From: Candidatus Meridianibacter frigidus
Lineage (GTDB): Bacteria; Vulcanimicrobiota; Vulcanimicrobiia; Vulcanimicrobiales; Vulcanimicrobiaceae
Reading direction: 5' to 3'
NCBI GenBank assembly: GCA_003243975.1
Contig: QHBJ01000038.1
Span: 53,091-117,090, forward strand
Length of the DNA: 64,000 nucleotides
Of this stretch, positions 35,701 to 44,654 are shown in pieces (position 1 is the stretch's first letter; every line of letters starts with the position of its first letter). Made by a program: the position numbers and the translations under genes. Under the pieces are notes generated by a model. The model was not told where the DNA came from and ran no database searches. It worked only from the letters and a program-made list of their open reading frames with translations.

Positions 35701-37527
35701 TCAGGGAGCGGTGCTCCACGGAGCGAGCTTCTCCAAGGCCTCACCGACCGCTTGCCCGACAACCGCGCGTCCGGTCTTTGAGAAATGATAATCGTCACCC
35801 CCAAAGAGTGCTGCGTGGTCGGGTTTTTTCTCGTAGTCTAAAAAAGCTGGAGATAGCTCGATCAGCGGAGCGCCGGAGCGCCGCACGGCTTCGTCCATCG
35901 CATTCTGAATCGGCTCGCCGCGTTCCATGTAGTTACCCAAATCTACCGATAGCGCAGTATAGGCGGATTCGGCCAAATCAAGTGGCACGGGGCCGGGCGT
36001 CGTTACGACGACCAGCGGGACTCCCCGGCGGTTCAACTCGGCACGCAGCGCGCTCAATTCGGCTGTAAGCCGCTTGGTCCATACCTCGAGGGGAGGCATC
36101 GTTTCCACCTGACCGTTTCCAAAGGACCAAATAAGGTTTGCAATGTTCAAATTGAGCACCACCAGCTGAACTGCGCCTGCCCTCGCGAGCCATGCCGAAT
36201 ACTGCGAGGTCGCCGCCAGCTTTTCGTTGCCGGACATGGCGATGACGCGTACGTTGCGAGCGCGGAGAGCATGATCACTATTCAGCTTGTTCTCGATATA
36301 CGCTTCGATCGAGTCATTCCAGCCGGTGTTATACCAAACCGCCGAGTTGCCGATGTACGCGATGTGGTAGTCGCTTCGGGTACCCGAATCAGCATCCAAG
36401 AGGCCTTGACTCGGAGCCACGGCGCCCCGATAGTCTATTCCGGTTAACGCCCTTATGCGCCGATTGCCGGAGTCAGCGACGAACAACTCGCCCCGGCCAT
36501 CGTGCGCAATGCCGATTGGCGCGTTGAACAAGCTGTCGATGGCCGGACCATCTCGAAAGCCACCGCTATCTCCCGAGGCATCTTCGATTGGCTGGCCGCC
36601 CAGAATCCGCAGCGTATGCGCTGTGGTTTCGAGCACCCGGACCGTGTTCGTGCGGGGATCCACAAAAGCGACCGTATGTTCGTTCAAAGCCGTAAGCGAA
36701 ACGGGGAAGCCAAGCGGTTTGCGCGCTTCGATCAAACGCAGCGTATCTGCTGCGAACTTAGGCGCCGCAACATCGAAATCCATGGCGACGCCGCCGCGGA
36801 AATGCTCCACCGATCCGTCCGCTTGCAAGACCGACAATCCAAAACGTTCCGCCACAAAAATGACCGGCCCGGCCGCCGTGTCGTAGGTGCTGACACCCAA
36901 GGCCAAGTTCTCCGAACCCGAAGGACGCTCGATCGTGCTTACGTTACCGGCACGCGAGATTTTGCGCAACCCGGTGCCGGGGTCGGCGACGAATACGTCG
37001 CCGCGACCATCCACCGAAATCCCGGTGGGCCGCTGAAACCGAGCGGACAGGCGTGGCCCGTCGGTGTTCCCCGGCTGCGTACTTCCCGCATACGTGGTTA
37101 CGGTCGCCGACCGATCGATCCGCCGTATGCAATGGTTGAACGTGTCTGCCACATACACGTTGCCCTCGCGGTCCACCGCGAGGCCTGTGGGATGATCGAA
37201 CTGCGCGCTCGCGGCGGGTCCGTCAAGATATCCGCCGCGCAACCACAGGCCCGCTCCCGCGGAGGAACCGGAACCCGCCATCGTGCGCACGTCGCCGCCT
37301 TTCGATATCTCACGAATGCGGTTGGCCGCAGCGTCGGCAACCAGCAGATTTCCTTCGCGGTCGAACGCTACGCCGGCCGGCATCATGAACGTCGCCTGGG
37401 GCGCGGCGCCATCGCGGATCCCGAATTCGCCGCTGCCCGCAACCGTCCGCACCGTCACCGCCAAACTCTGCGCGCACGTCAAAGCGAAGATGATCATGCA
37501 CGCGGACGCGCCGAACCAACGGTTCAT
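35701..37527 (-). CDS. Secreted NHL-repeat propeller fused to an SGNH-like domain (copy 2)
   Basis: From the ATG at 37527, which overlaps the stop of copy 3 (ATGA), the product has 608 residues. It has a signal peptide (1-23), an NHL propeller at about 25-355 (HPTGLAVDREGNVYVADTFN then HCIRRI), and a C-terminal SGNH-like domain with IAYIGNSAVWYNTGW, a following DSIEAYIENKL, and GGDDYHFSKTGRAVVG. It is the last gene of the glycan operon. The 94-residue upstream open frame lies inside copy 3 and is rejected. Confidence 0.82.
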   Translation of the reverse strand: MNRWFGASACMIIFALTCAQSLAVTVRTVAGSGEFGIRDGAAPQATFMMPAGVAFDREGNLLVADAAANRIREISKGGDVRTMAGSGSSAGAGLWLRGGYLDGPAASAQFDHPTGLAVDREGNVYVADTFNHCIRRIDRSATVTTYAGSTQPGNTDGPRLSARFQRPTGISVDGRGDVFVADPGTGLRKISRAGNVSTIERPSGSENLALGVSTYDTAAGPVIFVAERFGLSVLQADGSVEHFRGGVAMDFDVAAPKFAADTLRLIEARKPLGFPVSLTALNEHTVAFVDPRTNTVRVLETTAHTLRILGGQPIEDASGDSGGFRDGPAIDSLFNAPIGIAHDGRGELFVADSGNRRIRALTGIDYRGAVAPSQGLLDADSGTRSDYHIAYIGNSAVWYNTGWNDSIEAYIENKLNSDHALRARNVRVIAMSGNEKLAATSQYSAWLARAGAVQLVVLNLNIANLIWSFGNGQVETMPPLEVWTKRLTAELSALRAELNRRGVPLVVVTTPGPVPLDLAESAYTALSVDLGNYMERGEPIQNAMDEAVRRSGAPLIELSPAFLDYEKKPDHAALFGGDDYHFSKTGRAVVGQAVGEALEKLAPWSTAP

Positions 37528-39377
37528 TGGCCTGATGCCTGAGCCCACGGTTTCATTTCTTTCAGACGCGCCGCGACGGCAGCCGCAATCAGTTCGCGGC
37601 CGTACTGCGTCAAGTGAAAGTCGCCGCCACCGAAAAGCGGCCGCCGCATGGCCGATCGTTCCGCCGCATAGAAGCGAGGCCAAACATTCACCAGCGGCGC
37701 TCCCGATTTCTGCACCGCCTCGTTGAGGGCCGGACCAATCTGCGGAACGGGCGCGGTGTCGGATCGAATGTGATCGTTCTTCTTCGTTTCGTATGCGAAC
37801 GTGAACCACGCAGACTCCACCGGCGACATTTCAAAAGGCGTCGGATGACTGACGACCAGGAATGCAATATGGGCCGAGGCGAGTTTCGCGTTGATGCCCG
37901 CCAGAGCCCGCGTTACTCCATCTTTCCATACTTCGGGATGTTGGTCCAGCTGCACGTGCATATCCGGATTGAATGAGGTTTCCACCATGGCCCAATTCAG
38001 ATCGAGCACGACAGCCCGATAGAATCCCGTGCGGACGGCAACGTCGGCCAGCGCTTGGATCTGGGCAAGCGAGTAGCGTATGGCGGGGATGACGCGCAGC
38101 CGCGTTTGCGGCGCGCATGACGTGCACGGGTAGAGGTTCGACTGCAGCAAGCCCTCGATCGAATCGTCCCAATACGTGTCGTACCAAACGTACGAGTTTC
38201 CGGCGTAGATGATGCGAAATTCATCTTTACCGGGGTTGGCGCCGATGCCCGGATACGGATCCTCCAAATTATCCCACGGATCGACGCGGTCGAACCGGCT
38301 CAACTGCCGTACGCGACGGTTGCCGCCGTCGGCGACCAGCAAGCCGCCGTCGCCGGAGCGCGCTAAGCCCATGGGCGCGAGGAATCGCGCGACGTTTCCC
38401 GGTCCGTCGCGATATCCGCCGGTGTTTCCGGAGGCGTCTTCGGCGGGCGGACCTGCCACAATCTTTGTTTCCCCCGAGACGATTTCGAGAAGCCGAATGG
38501 TGTTAGTACGTACGTCACTGTAGGCAACGGTGTTTTCGTCCAAAGCCGCAAGAAATGCGGGGTTCCCGAGCGGCCGGTTTCCGTTCGTGTCTAAGATCGT
38601 CGTTCCTTGGGGCGCGTTCGCCGAAGCGAAACGACGGTCGCCCGAAGGATCGTTAACGCGTGGCGGGCGCCCCACGATTCCGTACCGGTCTCCGGCAAAA
38701 ATCGTCGTCCCTATGGGACCGTTGAAAACCGCTACCGCATACGGCTTGACGCCGAGCGACGGAAGCGTGGTGGTATTTCCGCCGCGATCGATCTTTCGAA
38801 TGCCGGAGAGATCCGCAACGTAGAGGTTGTCATCGGCATCTACCGCGAGGCCCGTTGGCTTCACGAAGCGCGCTAGCGTCCGCGGTCCATCAACCTGCGC
38901 TTCTTCTTCGGGCGAGCCGGCATAGGTTGAGACGAGGCCCTGGGCGGTGATGCGCCGGATGCAATGGTTGAAGGTATCGGCTACATAGATGTCCCCATCC
39001 CGGCGGACGGCGATGCCCGCCGGGCGGTTGAAGCGCGCCCTCGCTCCAAGCCCATCGCGATACGATCCCGTCACCCACGTTCCGCTTTCATTGAGCTCAC
39101 CGCCGCCTGCAATGGTCACGATCGTTCCGTCGCTCGCGATTCGGCGGATGCGCTGCGCGCCCGCGTCGGTTACGTAAACGTTGCCGGCGGCATCGCGCGC
39201 AATTCCCATCGGCATCAGAAACGAGCCATGCGGCCCATCTTGAAATCCCTCTGCGCCCGAGCCACTCACCGTGCGAACGACTGACACCTCGCGTAAAGCG
39301 CGGTTCGGCTGCGCGCCAGCTGCGCAAACCGGAACCATCAGCAGCAGCACCGCTACCGGAAAAGCGCGCACCGTCAC
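37524..39377 (-). CDS. Secreted NHL-repeat propeller fused to an SGNH-like domain (copy 3)
   Basis: The 617-residue protein starts with GTG overlapping the stop of the small secreted protein gene (GTGA). It has a signal peptide (1-22), an NHL propeller at about 30-365 (FNRPAGIAVRRDGDIYVADT), and an SGNH-like domain with IIYAGNSYVWYDTYWDDSIE and GGGDFHLTQYGRELI. Two Cys (YPCTSCAP) near residue 425 are absent from copies 1 and 2. It is more like copy 2 than copy 1 in the SGNH part. A role in modifying or sensing the exported glycan is inferred from the operon. Confidence 0.82.
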   Translation of the reverse strand: MTVRAFPVAVLLLMVPVCAAGAQPNRALREVSVVRTVSGSGAEGFQDGPHGSFLMPMGIARDAAGNVYVTDAGAQRIRRIASDGTIVTIAGGGELNESGTWVTGSYRDGLGARARFNRPAGIAVRRDGDIYVADTFNHCIRRITAQGLVSTYAGSPEEEAQVDGPRTLARFVKPTGLAVDADDNLYVADLSGIRKIDRGGNTTTLPSLGVKPYAVAVFNGPIGTTIFAGDRYGIVGRPPRVNDPSGDRRFASANAPQGTTILDTNGNRPLGNPAFLAALDENTVAYSDVRTNTIRLLEIVSGETKIVAGPPAEDASGNTGGYRDGPGNVARFLAPMGLARSGDGGLLVADGGNRRVRQLSRFDRVDPWDNLEDPYPGIGANPGKDEFRIIYAGNSYVWYDTYWDDSIEGLLQSNLYPCTSCAPQTRLRVIPAIRYSLAQIQALADVAVRTGFYRAVVLDLNWAMVETSFNPDMHVQLDQHPEVWKDGVTRALAGINAKLASAHIAFLVVSHPTPFEMSPVESAWFTFAYETKKNDHIRSDTAPVPQIGPALNEAVQKSGAPLVNVWPRFYAAERSAMRRPLFGGGDFHLTQYGRELIAAAVAARLKEMKPWAQASGQ

Positions 39378-39844
39378 TGGCTCATGCGATCGACCGCGTC
39401 ACGATTTACGGTCAAACGGACGCCGGCCGGCGGTATGCCCCGGCTCGCAATGCGCTCCCAATCCCTTGCGAAATGCATCTTCTTGCGGAGCCCGCCGTCG
39501 AGGAAGAGCAGGTCTTGCACACCCTCGATGGTTCGCGTTTGGTAGCGCGCGTTTATCGCGCCCGTCCTGGCGAACGAAACGATCAGGCGCAGATGGCGCT
39601 CCGAGCCCGAGAGTTGCATCGCCCGCGACACAAAGAGCCGGATCGCTTCCGACTTGAGCGCCGTGAGCGCTTCGGCGGACGGCGTGCCGCGCGCCACAAA
39701 ACGCTCGACGTACGGTGTTGCATCCCAAAATACCACGGCACCCACGCCCGTTCGGTAGGTTTGTATCGTACGCGGGGGCGGAAAACCGGCGAGAACGGGC
39801 TGTGCAAAGGCAAGGACGGCGAACGCGATGGAGCTGAGAATCAT
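39374..39844 (-). CDS. Small secreted protein, family paired with NHL-SGNH proteins (copy B)
   Basis: The ATG at 39844 overlaps the stop of the flippase gene, and the stop overlaps the GTG of NHL-SGNH copy 3. The 156-residue product has a signal peptide (1-20) and the same GAVVFWDATPYVERFV core as copy A at 33.7 kb. No known family or catalytic motif is evident. Tight coupling between the flippase and NHL-SGNH genes suggests a periplasmic or surface partner in the same process. A much longer open frame upstream is a shadow of the flippase gene. Confidence 0.72.
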   Translation of the reverse strand: MILSSIAFAVLAFAQPVLAGFPPPRTIQTYRTGVGAVVFWDATPYVERFVARGTPSAEALTALKSEAIRLFVSRAMQLSGSERHLRLIVSFARTGAINARYQTRTIEGVQDLLFLDGGLRKKMHFARDWERIASRGIPPAGVRLTVNRDAVDRMSQ

Positions 39845-41157
39845 CAACGTGGTGAAGCCGCAACCTCTTGCGAGCGGACGAACTCGGCGCGCAGCTCGCG
39901 CGGCGAAAAACGCACGGTCACCGCGAGAAACGAGGCAACGTTGCCCAGGATAACGATCGCAATAACGCGCCAGAGCGTTTCGTGCATGAAGACGATTCCC
40001 GCCACCTCCAGAATGACGGCCGCTACAAGCGGGAAGACGAAGTGGAAACGGTGCAGCGCGATCTTGTACGTCACCGCGAGCTGGGTGCCGGCCAGCACGG
40101 CCATCGCGACGCCGTACGGAAAGAAGTAGGGCGCCGCCCGGGCAAAATTCGGACCTCCGATAAACTGCACGATGAAACGCGAAAAGAAAAACAGCATGCA
40201 CAGGGCGACGACGGTAAGCGATAGAGAAGCCGCGGCCGCCTGGAACAAGACCGCGCGCGGCGACTTTCCGGTCGCCACAGCGGCGGTGGCCTTCGGAAGC
40301 AGCAGCGTCGGAATAAAGGCCGCAACGAAGACTAGCACCTTCCCGATCTGGCTGACCAGCCCGTAGATTCCGGCTTGCCGCGGTTCGAAGTAGTGCTTCA
40401 CCAAGAGCACGTCCACCGACAGCAGCGCGGTCAAGCAAAGACCGCTGAGACCGACTCCGGCCATCGTTTGCGCCAGCCGCCGTGGATCCAGATGGAAGGC
40501 AGACCTCCCGTAGCCGAAGAGGGGATTCGCCGAGACGAGCGCGGCCCCGATTCCGATAAGACCGCCGATCGCAAAACCGCTCATCGCTCCGGTAACTCCA
40601 AAGTGTTGCGCCAGTAGCACTCCGCCGCCCACTTTGGCCGCGCCCTCGCAGATTATCGAGATCGCGAAGCCGCGAAACTCTTGCACGCCCTGCAGCACGG
40701 CACGCAGCGCGGGCGTAACGAGCCCCAGCCCCAGCGCGCACGCCGCAATCAGCACACACGGCGTATTGTTGAATCGCAAGAACGACTCGATCGGAACGTG
40801 CAGCATCCAAACCAAGAGAAATATGACGACGCCCAGTCCAAATGCGGCGACGCTCGTCTGCTCCAAGAGCGAGCGCAGCTTGCCATACTCCTCGAGAGCG
40901 TGAAACTCGGCGGCATAGCGAGCGATGACCAGCGCCGCGATAACTGCCGGAAGCGAGATCACAACCATTCCGGCCGTCAGGGCCGTCAACGCGCCGTAAT
41001 CCGAAACGCTGATGCGACGCGCTATAACGAAGTAGAAAACGGCGTTCAATAGATTTACGAAGGTCGTTGAGCCAAATATCAGCAGGCCGTGGCGCACGAA
41101 CTCGCCACGCAACGCGCGCCGGAGGGGTTCGATCGATCTAAGCGATGGGAGCTTCAC
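39844..41157 (-). CDS. Oligosaccharide flippase (Wzx-like, MOP superfamily)
   Basis: The 437-residue protein has about 12-14 transmembrane helices and the N-terminal pattern FVNLLNAVFYFVIARRISVSDYGALTAL that typifies polysaccharide transporters of the Wzx/RfbX group. It would move lipid-linked repeat units across the inner membrane. It overlaps the MurJ-like gene upstream by 20 bases and the small secreted protein gene downstream by the ATGA junction. Confidence 0.87.
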   Translation of the reverse strand: MKLPSLRSIEPLRRALRGEFVRHGLLIFGSTTFVNLLNAVFYFVIARRISVSDYGALTALTAGMVVISLPAVIAALVIARYAAEFHALEEYGKLRSLLEQTSVAAFGLGVVIFLLVWMLHVPIESFLRFNNTPCVLIAACALGLGLVTPALRAVLQGVQEFRGFAISIICEGAAKVGGGVLLAQHFGVTGAMSGFAIGGLIGIGAALVSANPLFGYGRSAFHLDPRRLAQTMAGVGLSGLCLTALLSVDVLLVKHYFEPRQAGIYGLVSQIGKVLVFVAAFIPTLLLPKATAAVATGKSPRAVLFQAAAASLSLTVVALCMLFFFSRFIVQFIGGPNFARAAPYFFPYGVAMAVLAGTQLAVTYKIALHRFHFVFPLVAAVILEVAGIVFMHETLWRVIAIVILGNVASFLAVTVRFSPRELRAEFVRSQEVAASPR

Positions 41158-42763
41158 GGTTCTCCGGCGGGCTCAGCAGGTTGCGCTCGAACTTCTGCAT
41201 GAGCAAACGCACGACCAGCGACAACTCTTCCACGCTGAGCACGCGCGCTGCAGCGATGAAGGCAACCGCGCCGATGCCGATCTGCCCGGATAAGAACCAC
41301 ACCCGGTCCCACGCGGTGACGGGAGCCACGCCCAGGGCGGCAATCCAATGTAAGGCCGCATACATCGCGCCGGAGCAGACCACGACCTTCCAAAGCGAGG
41401 ACAACAACGGACGCCACTGCAGACCATCCACCAAGCGCCATACCAATCCGAGCAGCAAGATCGCCTGCAAAGACTGGCTGAGCGAGTTTGCCAGCAGCAA
41501 CCCGATCGCGCCGAGCGTCGGAAGCCAGATGACGGAGAGCAGCACGTTGACGAGCACCGAAAAGATGGAGATGGCTACGGTCCAGCTGGTTTCCTTGCAT
41601 GCAAAGCAGCAGCGCGTGAGCACGACGTTAGCGGCCAGCGCCACCAGGCCGATTGCAGCCCACGGCAAGAGGCCGGCCGTCAACTGAGCTGCGCTGCTTT
41701 TAAAACTTCCGTATTCGAAGAGCGTTTGCACGATCGGGTTGGCGAGCACGATAAGCGCGCAAACCGACGGAATCGTAATGAAGTTTACCAGCCGCAGTCC
41801 CAGGACGACGTTGCTTCCAACCCCCGCACGATTGTGCCGCGCAAATTGCAGTGCGAGCAGCGGGAAGATAACCGTCGCGATCGCGGCAGCGAAGATTTGG
41901 AGCGGAAAGTTCACGAGCTTCCCGGCGTAATTCATCCCCGCCATGTAACCCGGGCTCAACGTGCTGGCGAAGTAGCGGTCGAAGAAGAGCGCGATCTGAC
42001 CCGCAGCCGAGCCTACGATAATGGGTCCGATTGCCATCCATATCTGGCGCAAGCCGGGATGGTGAATGTCGATCATCGGCCGATACTTTCCTATGGAGAT
42101 GAACGACGGCAGCTGTACCACGAGTTGCGCCATGAGGCCAACCGTCGTCGCAGCAACCAGCGCGAAGATGCCGAGCTGCTGGTTGAAGACCACTACTCCG
42201 GCAACCGTTACAACGTTGATGACCATGCCCGTCATCGCCGTGGCGCGGAAGCGGTGATATGCATTGAGCATTGCACTAATCGCACCGCTCAAACTCACCG
42301 CCACGATCGAGGGCATCAGCCAGCGCGTCATGTGGATCGCCACACCCATCTGGGGCGCCGGAAATCCATGCGCGATTACCGGAACGTAATACGGCGCGAA
42401 GATGTACCCCGCAACCGCGCAGAAGGTCAGAATAACAAACAGGCCGTTGATGATCGAATTGCCCAATCGCCAGGCCTCATCCTCATCCCCGCGCGCCAGG
42501 TATCCGCTGAACGTGGGGACCAGCGCGCTTACGAGCGCGCCGTTGAAGACTCCGAACAGAATCGTCGGAATGGTGGCGGCGGCGAGGAATGTGTCCATCT
42601 CCCACTGGGTGCCGTAGTAGCGCGCGTTGACGACCTCACGCCCGAAACCCAGAAGGGTCGAGAGCAGTGTGGCAGCCATGACGAACAGCGTCGAGCCCAC
42701 AATTCCGGACGGCGTTTGCTGGCTGCCCGGAATGGCGCGCAGGTGCGGCCTAATGCGCTCCAT
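41138..42763 (-). CDS. MurJ/MviN-like lipid flippase
   Basis: The 541-residue protein has about 14 transmembrane helices and MurJ-type features: STLLGFGREVVNARYYGTQ at the start, ALVSALVPTFSGYLARGDEDEA, and YASTLSPGYMAGMNYAGKLVNFP (split at residues 240-265). MurJ exports lipid II. Because it sits in a glycan-export operon, it may instead serve a special lipid-linked glycan, or be the housekeeping copy. It overlaps the priming transferase gene by 14 bases. Confidence 0.88.
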   Translation of the reverse strand: MERIRPHLRAIPGSQQTPSGIVGSTLFVMAATLLSTLLGFGREVVNARYYGTQWEMDTFLAAATIPTILFGVFNGALVSALVPTFSGYLARGDEDEAWRLGNSIINGLFVILTFCAVAGYIFAPYYVPVIAHGFPAPQMGVAIHMTRWLMPSIVAVSLSGAISAMLNAYHRFRATAMTGMVINVVTVAGVVVFNQQLGIFALVAATTVGLMAQLVVQLPSFISIGKYRPMIDIHHPGLRQIWMAIGPIIVGSAAGQIALFFDRYFASTLSPGYMAGMNYAGKLVNFPLQIFAAAIATVIFPLLALQFARHNRAGVGSNVVLGLRLVNFITIPSVCALIVLANPIVQTLFEYGSFKSSAAQLTAGLLPWAAIGLVALAANVVLTRCCFACKETSWTVAISIFSVLVNVLLSVIWLPTLGAIGLLLANSLSQSLQAILLLGLVWRLVDGLQWRPLLSSLWKVVVCSGAMYAALHWIAALGVAPVTAWDRVWFLSGQIGIGAVAFIAAARVLSVEELSLVVRLLMQKFERNLLSPPENREAPIA

Positions 42764-43427
42764 CCTTGCGCAGCACGGCGGGAATGGTGAGAAGAAGAAT
42801 CCTCAGATCCAACGCAGGTGACCACGTATCAATATAACGGTTATCGAGTTCCATCCATTGATCGAACGACAGAGCGCTGCGCCCGCTGATCTGCCACAAG
42901 CACGTTATCCCGGGCTTGACGCTCAGGCGCCGCAAGGCATGCTCATCGTAGTGTTCGACTTCGCTTGGAAGAGGGGGCCGTGGTCCGACCAGCGACATTT
43001 CGCCGCGCACTACATTCCAAAGATTGGGCAGTTCATCGATCGAGGTTCGGCGCAGAAACCCGCCCAGCGGATGCAAGCGCGGGTCTTCACGAATCTTAAA
43101 GACCGGCCCGCTGGCTTCGTTGAGATGCAAGACGTCGCCGCGCATTTCGTGCGCGCCCGGGACCATGGTGCGAAGTTTATACATTCGAAATCGGCGGCCA
43201 AAGCGGCCGACGCGTTCCTGAGCGAAAAACGGTGCGCCGCCGGTCACGATCGAGACTGCCAGTGATGCGGCGATCACGATCGGAGCGGTGACGACGATTG
43301 CAACAACCGAGAGCGTCAGATCCAACGCACGCTTCGTTGCACGCCACGACTGGGGAACAGTGCGTCCGTTTGTCTGGCTTACCGGCGCTCCGGCGCGCGG
43401 TAGGTTTTTTTCACCGACTACTTGCAT
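42750..43427 (-). CDS. Priming sugar-phosphate transferase (polyprenyl-phosphate glycosylphosphotransferase)
   Basis: The 225-residue enzyme has one membrane segment (about 36-60, LSVVAIVVTAPIVIAASLAV) and the catalytic family region: RVGRFGRRFRMYKLRTMVPG, FLRRTSIDELPNLWNV and GEMSLVGPRPPLPSEV. It starts glycan assembly by moving a sugar phosphate onto undecaprenyl phosphate. It is the short form without the N-terminal CoA-binding-like domain. First gene of the glycan operon after deoB, with a 15-base gap. Confidence 0.93.
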   Translation of the reverse strand: MQVVGEKNLPRAGAPVSQTNGRTVPQSWRATKRALDLTLSVVAIVVTAPIVIAASLAVSIVTGGAPFFAQERVGRFGRRFRMYKLRTMVPGAHEMRGDVLHLNEASGPVFKIREDPRLHPLGGFLRRTSIDELPNLWNVVRGEMSLVGPRPPLPSEVEHYDEHALRRLSVKPGITCLWQISGRSALSFDQWMELDNRYIDTWSPALDLRILLLTIPAVLRKDGAH

Positions 43428-43442
43428 CTCAGGTGCTAAAGG

Positions 43443-44576
43443 TCAGATCGCTTTCTCTTGAAGATTGAAGCTGGCTTCCACCGTTCGGCCAACGTAGTCT
43501 AGTCCTTCGATGATTCCCAGATTCTCTCCGCGCACGGGGCCAAGATGGATGAACGGCACGTACTCCCGCGTATGGTCGGACCCGGGGGCCGTGGGGTCGC
43601 ACCCATGGTCGGCGGTAAAGATGACCTCGTCCGTGGACCGCAACAACCCTTCGAGCTGCGGAAGCAACGCATCCAAGTCCTCCAGTGCCTGAGCGTAGCC
43701 ACGAACGTCGCGCCGGTGTCCGTACTTGGAATCGAAGTCGTTGAGGTTTACGAAGATGAATCCTTCGGACGTGCCTGCCAGAAGCTCGAAAGTGCGCTCC
43801 ATCGCATCCCGGTTATCTTGCACGCGCACCGAGCTCGCAACGCCGTGACCGCAGAAGATATCGCAGATCTTGCCCACCGCGTGCACGGGTACTCCGCACG
43901 CGGCCAGGCGGTCTAGCATACCGGGCGGCGGCTCGGTTGCATAATCGCGGCGGTTGGCCGTGCGCGCGAACGCGCCGGGAGATCCGACGAACGGGCGTGC
44001 GATGACGCGGTTTACATTGTGCGGCGGTACCAACAATTCGCGCGCGCGTTCGCACCAATCGTAGAGTGTCGCCAGCGGAACGACATCTTCATGCGCGGCG
44101 ATCTGAAAGACCGAATCGGCGGACGTGTACAAGATCGGACGGCCGGTCGTTATGTGGAGCGGCCCGAACTCTTCGATGATCTGCGTCCCCGATGCGGCGA
44201 CATTTCCGAGCGCCTCCTTTCCCGTAACTGCCGCGAAGCGCGCGAGAACCTCGGCTGGAAATCCGTGCGGATATGTTGGGAACGGTGTCTGCGTGATGAT
44301 GCCGGTCATCTCCCAGTGGCCGGTTATGGTGTCTTTTCCCTTAGAGCGCTCGCGGAGTCTGCCGATGCGCGCACGCGGCGACGCGGCGGGAGGCACACCT
44401 GATAGCTGCACCACATTGCCGAGTCCGTAACGGCCAAAGTTGGGCAGCGCTAGCCCGCCTACGCGACGCGCCACGTTTCCCAGCGTATTGGCTGCGGGCC
44501 CGTCCTGGTAATCGGATGCGTCGGGCAATGCGCCGACGCCGGCCGAATCCAAAACGATGGTAACGAAACGACCCAT
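43443..44576 (-). CDS. deoB: Phosphopentomutase
   Basis: The 377-residue alkaline-phosphatase-fold enzyme interconverts ribose 1- and 5-phosphates. Motifs: FVTIVLDSAGVGALPDASDY (metal Asp), GKDTITGHWEMTGI with the phosphorylated Thr region, VGKICDIFCGHGVA, NLNDFDSKYGHRRD and VIFTADHGCDPTAPGSDHTREYVP with metal ligands. I prefer the ATG at 44576, since the family begins at MGRFVTI; an upstream ATG at 44600 is possible. It is divergent from the LptD-like gene. Confidence 0.94.
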   Translation of the reverse strand: MGRFVTIVLDSAGVGALPDASDYQDGPAANTLGNVARRVGGLALPNFGRYGLGNVVQLSGVPPAASPRARIGRLRERSKGKDTITGHWEMTGIITQTPFPTYPHGFPAEVLARFAAVTGKEALGNVAASGTQIIEEFGPLHITTGRPILYTSADSVFQIAAHEDVVPLATLYDWCERARELLVPPHNVNRVIARPFVGSPGAFARTANRRDYATEPPPGMLDRLAACGVPVHAVGKICDIFCGHGVASSVRVQDNRDAMERTFELLAGTSEGFIFVNLNDFDSKYGHRRDVRGYAQALEDLDALLPQLEGLLRSTDEVIFTADHGCDPTAPGSDHTREYVPFIHLGPVRGENLGIIEGLDYVGRTVEASFNLQEKAI

Positions 44577-44654
44577 CGGGACGCCGCGTTCTTGCAGCAT
44601 TGGGAGGCCGCCTGCCGCTCATACGCCAATCGTGTGTCCGTGCCGCGGAGGAGA

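Noticed and set aside
36502..37542. Plus-strand reading frame of 346 codons
   Set aside because: Antisense to NHL-SGNH copy 2, no recognisable domain.
41726..42790. Long plus-strand reading frame of 354 codons
   Set aside because: It is antisense to the MurJ-like gene and rich in Arg, Asp and His as expected of a shadow frame in GC-rich DNA; no domain or ribosome binding site.
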